DNA of 64,000 nt from Acanthaster planci. Taxonomy: Eukaryota; Echinodermata; Asteroidea; Valvatida; Acanthasteridae. Location: the NCBI RefSeq assembly GCF_001949145.1, contig NW_019091474.1, positions 460,421-524,420 on the forward strand, given 5' to 3'. Shown in pieces: positions 46,901 to 55,739 of this stretch (position 1 is the stretch's first letter; every line of letters begins with the position of its first letter). The translations under genes were made by a program, and so were the position numbers. Below the pieces are notes generated by a model. That model saw only the letters and a program-made list of their open reading frames with translations, was not told where the DNA came from and did no database searches.

Positions 46901-48287
46901 ATTTCTGTGGAGGTCAATCAGTAAATCATATGACAAGTCACCATAGTGATCCCATGCAGTCGGTAAAGGAATTACCTGCGCATACACTGTGCAAATCCTG
47001 GGTGAATAATAATCTCACTGCAATGTTTTTTGCATCGCATAGCGTAAAACGAGAAAAAAGAACGACACACCTTAAAGATCATTACAATAATGCGAAACTA
47101 AAGCAGACAATTGCGAAGCGACAGAATTACGATCTCTGATTCTTTTTTTCATTTATTTACCATTTGTTGAATACTGTCTCCTTTTTGTTTCTTTCAGCGT
47201 CGAGAGCAACAGCAGCTCGGGTCAGAGCGGGAGATGGCAAAAGGGCAGAGATTTTAAAAGCAAACGTAGAAACTTTGTTACGATCCGAAAAACTCCAAAC
47301 TATTTAAGAATTGTTATTTATTCTAAAGCTTGGTTTTTTCCGATGCAATAAAGAAATCAAACAAAATCACACTGATACGACTAACAACTAACAAGTATGA
47401 TTTAATGAGAATGTTACACTTAGCTTGTCAAAAATAAGGATAACAGAGAAAAGTGTTGATTGGAACTAGTTTACAATGAAGAATCAAGAAAAGATCTTAT
47501 GTAAACAAGAAGATTTTACGTGCAAGGGCTTGGTAGGCACTACGGTGAAGAATACTGGACTCCGGAGATGCCGAAAAACAGTTTGGTTCTTGACGGTGCA
47601 AAAATGGGCTGCGACGGGGGGCGAAGATCAACTCCAATAGGAATGACCGGGCTCGAGACGTAACTGCGAGGCGTGATGGCCGTCGCAAATACGGGAACTT
47701 CATGATCCCATAATCTGGAACTGGATTCAGGTCACAAACTGTGTCTTCTGGAACAAAGTTCAGCTCTGCACTAATTCACTTGATCTGGACGAATTTTTTT
47801 TACAGGTGTCGTTCCACAGACGACTCACCACCACAGGTTGAATTGGTGCTGAAGTTAACGAGTCACCGATCTCTCACAGATCTCGTACAGTGGTAGAGCT
47901 GACTCCTACAGCCTCTCTAGGTGTGCGCGAGTCTCTCTATGTCTTTGTCTGCCATAGCCCGCATTTCTCAGTCTTCAACTCTTCTAGAAATTTCTCATTT
48001 TCTACAAACTTCTTATTATTACGTAAGTTTTTAAAAGTAAACTTTTAACGATACATATTCTTACATCAGACCTCCAGAGCTTGCACCAGAAAACTTAGGA
48101 ATAGCTCTAGAAAATTCTGGGGTCATAAGCTAGTCACACGCAGAGTCGCGTGTGGTATCATTACATAATCTGCTACGCGTACAGAGACTGCGCGTGCATT
48201 CATAACAAGCTAGATACTAAGAGAATTTGTTTTATTCCACAGCAGCATTATAACGGGACAGATTGCTTAATTTCAAATTCAGAAGAA

Positions 48288-48289
<2 letters not shown>

Positions 48290-48343
<54 letters not shown>
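48290..48343. repeat. (CT)n microsatellite
   Basis: Uninterrupted CT dinucleotides over 54 bases, followed by an A-run. Confidence 0.98.
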
Positions 48344-48344
<1 letters not shown>

Positions 48345-48868
48345 AAAAAACATTTGGCAATTTTTTTCACCCAGCGTTAGGAACCAGGTGAATCGCCTAA
48401 CTGTTGGGCAAACATATTGATTTTTCTCCAAAAATATGGGCAAACTTGTCTCATTTCACCTGACGGTTGTAGAAAATGTTATTTTACAACCACTTTTTTT
48501 TCCAAGCGTTTTGATCTTTCTGACCAACAGTTAAGCGATTAACCTGCTACCTAACGTTGGGCACAAACTTACCCAGCTTTTTGTATGTTCAAACATTCTA
48601 AAGGACGTGGAATATCTTTAATGGTAAGATGACTTTAAACGGTTTGCTAGGAGAGCTGTTTCAGAGTGAATTGGCGGAACTGACGAATGCGCTTCATCGT
48701 TGTATCATGCAGACTGAGTAAAAATTTCAAGCATATCTTTTAGATTTTACTTGTATTTAGTCAACAAGGTGAAGACATTGGGTGCCAGGAAATAACGTTT
48801 TGGTTTCCTGGAACAAACCAAAAAGAATGGTACCAGAGTACTGCGGGATAATTCTTATCCTGCAGAAG

Positions 48869-49336
48869 ACCAATCATGGATATCACTCTTACTATGACCA
48901 ANNNNNNNNNNNNNNNNNNNNNNNNNNNNNNNNNNNNNNNNNNNNNNNNNNNNNNNNNNNNNNNNNNNNNNNNNNNNNNNNNNNNNNNNNNNNNNNNNNN
49001 NNNNNNNNNNNNNNNNNNNNNNNNNNNNNNNNNNNNNNNNNNNNNNNNNNNNNNNNNNNNNNNNNNNNNNNNNNNNNNNNNNNNNNNNNNNNNNNNNNNN
49101 NNNNNNNNNNNNNNNNNNNNNNNNNNNNNNNNNNNNNNNNNNNNNNNNNNNNNNNNNNNNNNNNNNNNNNNNNNNNNNNNNNNNNNNNNNNNNNNNNNNN
49201 NNNNNNNNNNNNNNNNNNNNNNNNNNNNNNNNNNNNNNNNNNNNNNNNNNNNNNNNNNNNNNNNNNNNNNNNNNNNNNNNNNNNNNNNGGATGTCATTCT
49301 TACTGTGACCAATCATGGATGTCACTCTTAGTATGA
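48869..49336. repeat. 28-bp minisatellite around an assembly gap
   Basis: ACCAATCATGGATRTCACTC with CTTACTATG lies just left of the gap, and two units lie just right of it (49289-49336). The 387 Ns at 48902-49288 therefore most likely stand for an unresolved array of this unit. Confidence 0.75.
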
Positions 49337-49607
49337 AGAATATACATTGCAAACTTCTATACCATGAAAGTGTCATGAAAACGTATTCTACAGAGCAATT
49401 AAAACTAGTTTTAATCAAGAATAGAATGCATTTCACTAAAATTAATGTCAGTTAATATGAATATAGGGCCTAAGTCTAACCAGAAAACCATGTAAACATC
49501 AAAGAATCTCACTTGAGAAACCGACCGAAGTGGCCGAATCAAAACTCTTTACGGTTGGCCTATAGCTCTACAATATAATACAGTCCACATTACTGAAGTT
49601 GGCAAAT

Positions 49608-49915
49608 TTATTTGCAGAACGTGTAAAATACCCAATTGCCATAAGACTGGTAAGTAGAGATCCCAACGTGTACAGGAACGGGGAATTTATCGTGGTAGCT
49701 TGCGGCGTCCCACTCCATGAAAGCTTCCGTCTGTCCCCCCTTGCCGACAGTCACCACGCCCCCTTTGTACTCGATCCAGAAGGGCCGACTTTCAACGTCG
49801 CTGACGATGCCGGCCTCATCGTGCACAGTATTGCCTCCTAGTAAATCGAAGCATCCATGCAAGATCGTATAGCAGGGTCTAATGGTTGATTTTACATTTC
49901 CCCAACTGCCAATTC
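49608..49915 (-). CDS. Paralogue D, exon 3
   Basis: Acceptor TTTCTCTGTAG, 308 bases. The central stretch encoding SDVESRPFWIEYKGGVVTVG is nearly identical in DNA to B and C, whereas both ends of the exon are clearly diverged. Confidence 0.87.
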
Positions 49916-52900
49916 CTACAGAGAAATGTATATCATTATAGTTATACAGAATCAGGTCTAATGTGACGAGTAAGCGTCTAAAACCAAAATCTAACAGTGG
50001 AGTATTACCCAATATGGCGTTACAGGAATCAGGATTTGCAGGAATCTTTTTAAGATTTTAAAAGCAAGATCTGGACAGTGACTGGACTTCTAAAGAAGTA
50101 GGTCGACAGTATAGATTGAGAAAAACGAGGACGCGATGCACATTTTAAAGAAAGCGGGTCGGCTTAGTTGTCGCAATTGTGTTAGTTTTTGAAATATACA
50201 AAGGAAGAGCGAATTATCTGAGACACTTTTGTTAGAAGCCTAAGACTAAAATGAAGATTAGAATACGGACGAGTCACAATACAGCCCGCCACCAAGAGTT
50301 TGTCTAAGACAGGCCACTTTTCAAGTTTACAATCGACACGCGCTGCCGGGATAAGCGCAATTTGTACTTAATTTGAGGATATTTGACTGAGGTGTTCCCT
50401 GCACCACGCAAAACCATCATTGACTACCTGACATCCTTTCGCAATGAGCAATTTCGAATTTCAACCAAGATAAACAAAACTTTGGTAAAATGAAAGTTTT
50501 CTGCGTACAGCGCAGTTAACGAATGAGACTTTGTCGACCGTTTATCCCATAATGCACTGCGAAAAGGCCTCTCCGTGACGACCTTTTGGTGGCGCACTGC
50601 ACTGCATATTTGCCCGTATTGGAAGATTAATATTTATGCAATAGACACTGACTTTCCCTTTCCTTCTAGCATGTAAGGATCGCTCAAAAGTTTCCTGCTT
50701 ATCCAGTCAAGCATTGTGACCCCTGACAACGATAAATGGTTTCATTCCCCCACAGCTTTGCCAGTGATTCCTAATAGAATTTTGCATATTGCAACGTAGC
50801 CACTAGCAGTTCCCTCAAGTGCAATCAGGTGTAGGCCTAAATGCAGCAAAAGCAGTGCTGCGCTCTGCTTTCGATGCTGAGAATATTGTGGAACTGTCTC
50901 AGGCCATGGTTATTCTTCAAAACTTGCTGATGTGTTTTTGTTTTTGCTAATGTCCGAATGTGTTCCAGCTGTTTGACATTAGAGTCTTCCGATTTTCAAG
51001 CTAGTCAAATTCAAGGAGTGACGTAGAATGGTACGAATATTACAAAAAGACGAAAAATGTCACACGTTTCTGATGGTTGACGGGGCATCGCGCTTTTGGT
51101 GGGGGGGGTAATTGAAAAGCGATCACCCAGCTTTGGGCTCAACATGATGTTGGGGGAGAAAAAATTATATCAAACGCCAAACTCTCTGTCCCGCCATCCT
51201 GCGTTTACCTCATGGTGTTATTTCTTAGGGTTTGGTGTTATTTGAAAAGTGGATGACAAACATGAATTTGTTTTTCGGAATTTAACGCCAATTCAACATA
51301 GCAGTGAGACGACAATGACAATAAGTAGGACGATTGAGTGTTTTTTTTTCCTGTGCTGTGAAAGTGAAATCTAGTGGTGTTATTTTGAAACTGGAGTAAA
51401 CATTTAAGGCGAGTAACCCCTCTTTGACGAAATTAAATGAAAAAAAGTGCTAAACAACTGGGAAAACCTATATTATCATAGCCTATGCCTTTCCGATTAT
51501 TTCCCTTCATTATGTAATCCCCGTCCTAATCATTATTTTCGTCGATAGAGCCTGAAAATTAGCAGAGAGCTTCCGCAATCCTCACACGGTCCGCCTGTGG
51601 ATATTTTACAGGGGGTGGTCCCACTCTCCATTCTAGGTCTAATGAGCGGTGGGAGCAAATGTGTAAATAATGGATAACTCGGTGCTTGAGCACATCTTAT
51701 ATTGATTCCAATAAACGCCAATTATCAACACTTTGTTCTTCTAGTCTTAGGCCCTATAGTTTGGTGGTCAAAATTCACAAGGCTTGTGAGCGAAGTGGGG
51801 GAGCATGAGATGGGACAACAAAAAACACACAACACTAAATTCAAATCGTGAGAATCCTAAGGTTATACTAAGTTGTGAACGAATTTTTTAAAAACCAACG
51901 TTGTTACCTATCTCGGCGAAGATGGAGTCTTCGGTCATGTCTTCTGCCAGTGCTACTATCGCATCCTTCGGGGCTCTGAGAGTGAAATCCAAACGAAAAG
52001 GCGGGATGATAGGCCTCAGGACAAAATCAAACTGATGCGGCGTGGCTGGCTCAGTGGTAAACGGGCAAGCTTCAGGATAAACGAGAAACCAAACGGTGAA
52101 TCAAAACGGATTTGTCAGAACAACGCTTACATATATGGAGTCGAGTATGTCATGTTATTGCTGTGTGCTGACCACAGACATAATCATAAACGCATAGACC
52201 ACCAGGTCCTATTCAAAACCGCAGGTTTTTGGGGGGTTTTCGCGGCACCCGACTAAAATAAAGACCATGGGCAAATTCACTCCTCGGTATATAGGGAATT
52301 AACGCACACTTGAAGAATTCCAGCCATAAAATTCTATGAAGCCATTTTTCGATTGTAAAAACCCCCTCTATTTACTTAATCTGGCCCACAGGGGTTCAAA
52401 ACAAGGCGGTCGCAACAGTTGAAAAGAAGAGACAGTAGTACCGAAGAGCAAAATGGTGGACGTATTTGGAAGCACATGTAAATAAATACAGGCAATATGC
52501 GTTGCGCGTAATGCATTGAACGCGCTGTCATCCACTGTCCGGTTCGTAAGTGTGACGTCACTTCAGTTTAAACCACGCCCACTGCACTGCACATGTATTG
52601 CTCGCCGTTTGCATGGAATCGTGGAACCGGAAGGTAACGCGCACCTTCAGCGATTGTCCAATGAGAGCCTGCAAACCGTGGCGCGTTTGCCTTTGTGACG
52701 AAGTCACTTACGAACCGGGTTCCGCCCTTACAGAAGAGCATCGAGATACTGTTGCCAGCACTTGTCCGAAGTTTCATTGACTCTGGTGACCTCCCCCCTA
52801 ACGCAACCAAACTGGTACGGCAGTCTTCTACTTGCTACCCAAAATTCACAAATCTGGAAAGCCAGGCCGCCCCATCTTGTCTGCTTGTAGTTGTCCCACT

Positions 52901-54782
52901 GAACTGATATCCAACTTCCTTGATGAGGAGTTCTCAGCGCGTGGGAAGAAAATGCCAGATTTCTTTCATCAGCGCGGTTACCCTCCGGTTATCACAGACG
53001 CTGCCTTCAACGCCGTATCTTCAATCCCGCGCGAAACGGCTCTGAAACCCACCGGGGCCAATCAACGTGATCGCGTCCCCCTCGTACTCACATACCACCC
53101 TCGAAACATCCCGGTACGTAATATTCTTCTCAAACATTTCCGTATACTCGGAAATGATGCGGCCACAGCTTCCATTTTCGCTGAACCCCCGATTTGCGCG
53201 TTTAGGTGCGATCGTTCCGTCGGGGACATGGTTGTACGTTCCCGGTTGGATTCTGTCTCGCCGTCAGGCAGCAATTCCCCTTGCCAGCGCCCCAGATGTA
53301 ACACCTGCCCCTACATAGTTAACAGCCTGTTGGTCGTCGGCCCCCGCGGTAGCTACAGCATACGCGGGGATCACACATGCATTACTGGTAATGTGCTATA
53401 TTGCATTACATGTCGTCGCTGTGGTAAACTATACATCGGAGAGACCAAGCGTCGCCTTGGTGATCGCTTCGCGGAACACTTGCGCAGTGTGCGCCAACAA
53501 ACACCTGGTCTCACTGTTGCGCAGCACTTTTGCGCACCGCCACATTCCCTCGGTGACGTAAGCGTCTGCATTCTACGGAAAGCGTCATCTCATGTACAGC
53601 GTACGGAACTGGAGCAGCGCGTCATTTTCGAACTTGGAACGCTGCATCCAGGGGGAATGAACTTGGACTTTTCCGCGTTCATTCAGAACTGGGTCTACTT
53701 GCCCTTAAGCAGGTACTCAGTTACCGAAAGCTCGGCAATCACATATTCCAGAGCACTGATTTGATATTATATTCTTGTCGATATTCTGATCACGGTGCTA
53801 CGCAGCCCTTCAACATTTATCCGCCCAACGTTTGCCCATCCGGTTCGTAAGTGACTTCGTCACAAAGGCGGACGCGCCACGATTCGCAGGCTCTCATTGG
53901 ACGATCGCAGAAGTTGCGCGTTAACTTCCGGTTCCATGGTTCCACACAAACGGCGATCAATCATGTAACCCTATGTGCAATGCACGTGTGCAGTGGGTAT
54001 GGTTTAAACTGAAGTGACGTCACACTTACGAACCGGATACTTTTCAAAATCGGGGTTATACGCGCATGACTGGCGGTCTATGCGTTTATATGCCTGTGGT
54101 GCTGACACTGCTCTGATGCTATCCGCCCCGAGTTGAAGTGCACCCCAAGCGGCAAAAGAAAGACAGATGGTAGTAAGTTTTCGAAGTGGGTTCTTGCACG
54201 CATCCCGCTTGCGTGTACGCAAAGACCATACATGTAGATTAACCCTAACCCCCTAGGGTGTATGTAAAATCGTATTGAAATGGAGGATTTGGGAGTGTTA
54301 GGGTTAAGGAATAAATTTGTTACGCGTACTATAACGTCAACCGCGGAAGCAAACAAAGAATTCTTTGTGTACACGGCCTCCGTCAAACAAAATTTATATG
54401 AGGAAAATTATCTTAGGTGCGTTAACACGTGATCCAGTGTCAAGTGGTTAAAAGGGGGAACTTTGGAAAACTGAAACCGATATCAGAAACTCTTCAGAAA
54501 AAAATGACACTGGCAGAATGTTGCCAAGGAAAAAATTATCAGATTTCTCGAACAGAATAATTACTGATAAAGGTTTTGGTAGAACTACTTACGGGTGCTA
54601 TCCTTCACCCGGCATTCCTGTCTGAAGGCAGCGAATGTCTTGTCTCGGAGTGCGGTAAAATCCTCCCCGGCTTCGGCCACTGCCAGGGCGCAACATGCTG
54701 TCCCTTCGACGCTGCTTAAAGACAAAACTATCATCGGGGTACTCAGCAAAAGAAGGCGTAAATTGCACATCGTTGTTGACAT
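49608..54782 (-). CDS. Secreted Methyltransf_FA-like protein, paralogue D (219 aa, 3 exons)
   Basis: Exons are 54782-54593, 52069-51908 and 49915-49608, 660 bases in all. The signal peptide is MSTTMCNLRLLLLSTPMIVL... to SSVEG (27 residues). The following segment is seven codons shorter than in B and C. The domain reads CPFTTEPATPHQFDFVLRP, FTLRAPKDAIVALAED, GIGSWGNVKSTIRPCY, FWIEYKGGVVTVGKGG, AFMEWDAASYHDKF, PVHVGIST and ends FYTFCK. Exon 3 is one codon longer. It is the most diverged member. Penelope-like debris, with its flanking short elements, lies inside intron 1 (52539-54036). An upstream Met at 54792-54794 is an alternative start. Role as for the sisters: secreted, function unproven. 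Confidence 0.85.
50020..51890. other. Intron 2 of paralogue D: no gene
   Basis: Only short diverged matches to the corresponding introns (CAAAATCTAAC...ACCCA-TATGGCGTTAC near 49985 against 29400) and G-runs near 51100 are seen. Confidence 0.4.
51908..52069 (-). CDS. Paralogue D, exon 2
   Basis: 162 bases between ATCCTGAAG and GTAACA. FDFVLRPIIPPFRL is fully kept; the second half is diverged. Confidence 0.87.
52539..52718 (+). repeat. Inverted-repeat element family 2, copy 2
   Basis: Ends CCGGTTCGTAAGTG and CACTTACGAACCGG are exact reverse complements, with TGACGTCA just inside the left end and GTGACGAAGTCAC just inside the right. 180 bp; an internal deletion of about 15 bases relative to the other full copies. 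Confidence 0.8.
52720..53815 (+). mobile_element. Internally deleted Penelope-like retroelement
   Basis: Reading along the plus strand, RT fingers (SIEILLPALVRSFIDSG, then after a frameshift FYLLPKIHKSGKPGRPI) are joined directly to the thumb/linker and the GIY-YIG endonuclease. The palm with the catalytic YxDD motif is missing. The 3' border near CTACGCAGCCCTTC is shared with the inverted fragment at 55030-55352. Confidence 0.85.
52832..53764 (+). CDS. Penelope-like ORF: RT fragment fused to GIY-YIG endonuclease (310 aa)
   Basis: Residues 1-32 are the RT segment LPKIHKSGKPGRPILSACS and a following helix. An internal deletion follows near residue 35, after FLDEEF. Residues 45-170 are the thumb/linker (HQRGYPPVITDAAF, VPLVLTYHPRNIPVRNILL), with a CQRPRCNTCP zinc-ligand cluster. 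Residues 185-220 hold the endonuclease core: YCITCRRCGKLYIGET with RRLGDRFAEHLR. The C-terminal FELGTLHPGGMNLDF is typical. The frame across the deletion is intact for 310 codons. Penelope-like elements use this domain to nick targets; without the RT palm this copy cannot reverse-transcribe. It lies within intron 1 of paralogue D on the opposite strand. Confidence 0.85.
   Translation: MLPKIHKSGKPGRPILSACSCPTELISNFLDEEFSARGKKMPDFFHQRGYPPVITDAAFNAVSSIPRETALKPTGANQRDRVPLVLTYHPRNIPVRNILLKHFRILGNDAATASIFAEPPICAFRCDRSVGDMVVRSRLDSVSPSGSNSPCQRPRCNTCPYIVNSLLVVGPRGSYSIRGDHTCITGNVLYCITCRRCGKLYIGETKRRLGDRFAEHLRSVRQQTPGLTVAQHFCAPPHSLGDVSVCILRKASSHVQRTELEQRVIFELGTLHPGGMNLDFSAFIQNWVYLPLSRYSVTESSAITYSRALI
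53840..54036 (-). repeat. Inverted-repeat element family 2, copy 3 (inverted)
   Basis: CCGGTTCGTAAGTGACTTCG to CACACTTACGAACCGG, 197 bp, opposite in orientation to the copy at 52539. Internally it is closer to the copy at 32333 than to its neighbour at 52539. Confidence 0.8.
54121..54390. repeat. Repeat shared with 32225-32580, holding a telomere-like inverted pair
   Basis: TTAACCCTAAC (54239-54249) and its exact complement GTTAGGGTTAA (54297-54307) lie 47 bases apart between the two halves that match the 32-kb copy. TTAGGG is the usual telomere unit of deuterostomes. Confidence 0.55.
54593..54782 (-). CDS. Paralogue D, exon 1 (signal peptide)
   Basis: 190 bases, donor GTAAGTAGT. It encodes the signal peptide and ALAVAEAGEDFTALRDKTFA. 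The end of the exon is 21 bases shorter than in B and C. Confidence 0.85.
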
Positions 54783-54799
54783 TTTATTTACCATGACGG

Positions 54800-54925
54800 T
54801 CTAATTTCACGAAGTAATTCAAAGGAGAGCAACGACTTCAGCCAGGACCGATGGGACCAGGTTGCAATGATGCACTCAGCATAGTGGAAAGGAGGCTGAG
54901 TGATTTGGATCACGTCACAGGCTCC
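54800..54925 (-). promoter_or_regulatory. Conserved upstream block, paralogue D
   Basis: AATTCAAAGGAGAG, ACTTCAGCCAGGACCGATG and GTTGCAATGATGCACTC keep the spacing seen in B and C. TGATTTGGATCACGTCA (54901-54917) repeats the CCAAT/half-CRE pair of paralogue C. Confidence 0.45.
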
Positions 54926-55029
54926 TCGCAGTTACCATGACAACAGCAACTCGTCATTGTAATCAGTGTAAACCGCCTGTTCTTTCTACGTCACAGTGGT
55001 AACTTTGCTTACCAGTCACGGTAAAACTA

Positions 55030-55352
55030 TGGAAGGGCTGCGTGATCAGAATATCGACCAAAATATAAGATTAAATCAGTGCTCCGAAATATATGATTGC
55101 CGAGCTTTCGGTAACTGAGTACCTTCTTCAGGGCAAGCAGATTCAGTTCTGAATGAACGCGGAAAAATCCAAGTTCATTCCCCCTAGATGCAGCGTTCCA
55201 AGTTCGAAAATGACGCGCTGCTCCAGTTCCTTACGCTGTACATCAGATGACGCTTTCTGCAGAATGCAGACGCTTACGTCACCGAGAGAATGTGGCGGTG
55301 CGCAAAAGTGCTGCGCAACAGTGAGACCAGGTGTTTGTTGGCGCGTCGCCAA
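55030..55352 (-). mobile_element. Penelope-like endonuclease 3' fragment, inverted
   Basis: The minus strand reads RQQTPGLTVAQHFCAPPHSL, then CILQKASSDVQRKELEQRV and FELGTLHLGGMNLDFSAF, closely matching residues 220-300 of the ORF at 52832. The 3' tail also matches down to GCAGCCCTTC. It begins abruptly at the junction with the RT fragment at about 55340. Confidence 0.85.
55097..55136 (-). ncRNA. Hammerhead-like motif in Penelope-like 3' region
   Basis: Gene strand: TTGCC-CTGAAGA-AGGTACTCAGTTACC-GAAA-GCTC-GGCAA. The outer TTGCC/GGCAA can form stem I, GGTA/TACC stem II, and CTGAAGA plus GAAA match the hammerhead core. One extra A before stem II and a minimal stem III make it non-canonical. 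Penelope-like elements are known carriers of hammerhead ribozymes. The copy at 53699-53740 has CTTAAGC in place of CTGAAGA. Confidence 0.35.
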
Positions 55353-55630
55353 ATTACTGGCGATACATCGATGATATAGTTGGTGCTATCACCGGTACGC
55401 GTGATGACGTTGAGAATTCCGTAGCATTTGCGGATGCATTTCACCCAGCACTGCGCTACACATCTGATGTGTCACAACTCTCTGTTCAGTACCTTCCTCG
55501 ACGTGCTCGTCTAGATCTGTGCGCGGAAACTTGGCACAATCGTGCATTACGAACCCACAGATTCCCACAGCTACCTGCAGTACCAATCGTCTCACCCCAG
55601 TGTAAGAACTCCTTCCCCTACTCTCAGGCT
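55340..55630 (+). mobile_element. Penelope-like reverse transcriptase palm fragment
   Basis: Plus strand: NYWRYIDDIVGAITGTRDDV carries the catalytic YIDD at 55364-55375. FLDVLV then appears in a shifted frame with a stop, followed by HYEPTDSHSYLQYQSSHPS and, in the first frame, CKNSFPYSQ. At least two frameshifts and a stop break it. It is cut off at 55627 by an inverted-repeat element. This is the part missing from the ORF at 52832. Confidence 0.8.
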
Positions 55631-55735
55631 GAGTTCGGGCGGCTTGTTCTCGTATGTTCACGAACCACTTGATTTGTTGTTCGTGGGTCGGCCGCTCCAA
55701 CGCCGGGAACAAACAACCGGTTATCGAAAGGAAAT
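55627..55735 (-). repeat. Inverted-repeat element family 1, copy 4 (partial, inverted)
   Basis: GGCTGAGTTCGGGCGGCTTG and CGTATGTTCACGAAC match the complement of the right end of copies 2 and 3. It truncates the Penelope-like RT fragment directly after the codons for PYSQ. Confidence 0.75.
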
Positions 55736-55739
55736 GGAA

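Larger units (their letters stand above)
42956..48860. other. Intergenic between paralogues C and D; repeats
   Basis: No recognisable gene. It holds the CRE-palindrome tandem repeat at 43617-43990, a 66-base-period duplication near 46368-46470 (TATGACTACATACACT twice), a 23-base duplication at 45236-45280 (CCGGGAAGCAATTCAC twice), shared cluster flank at 46760-46985 and the CT run at 48290-48343. A stretch at 47260-48150 with TTACGATCCGAAAAACTCC looks repetitive but has no partner here. Confidence 0.4.

Noticed and set aside
48761-49436. Long open frames across the N run
   Set aside because: They consist almost wholly of unknown residues from the assembly gap and of the flanking minisatellite.
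52568-52810. Open frames overlapping the family-2 element at 52539
   Set aside because: They are read-throughs of a non-coding inverted-repeat element into Penelope-like sequence.
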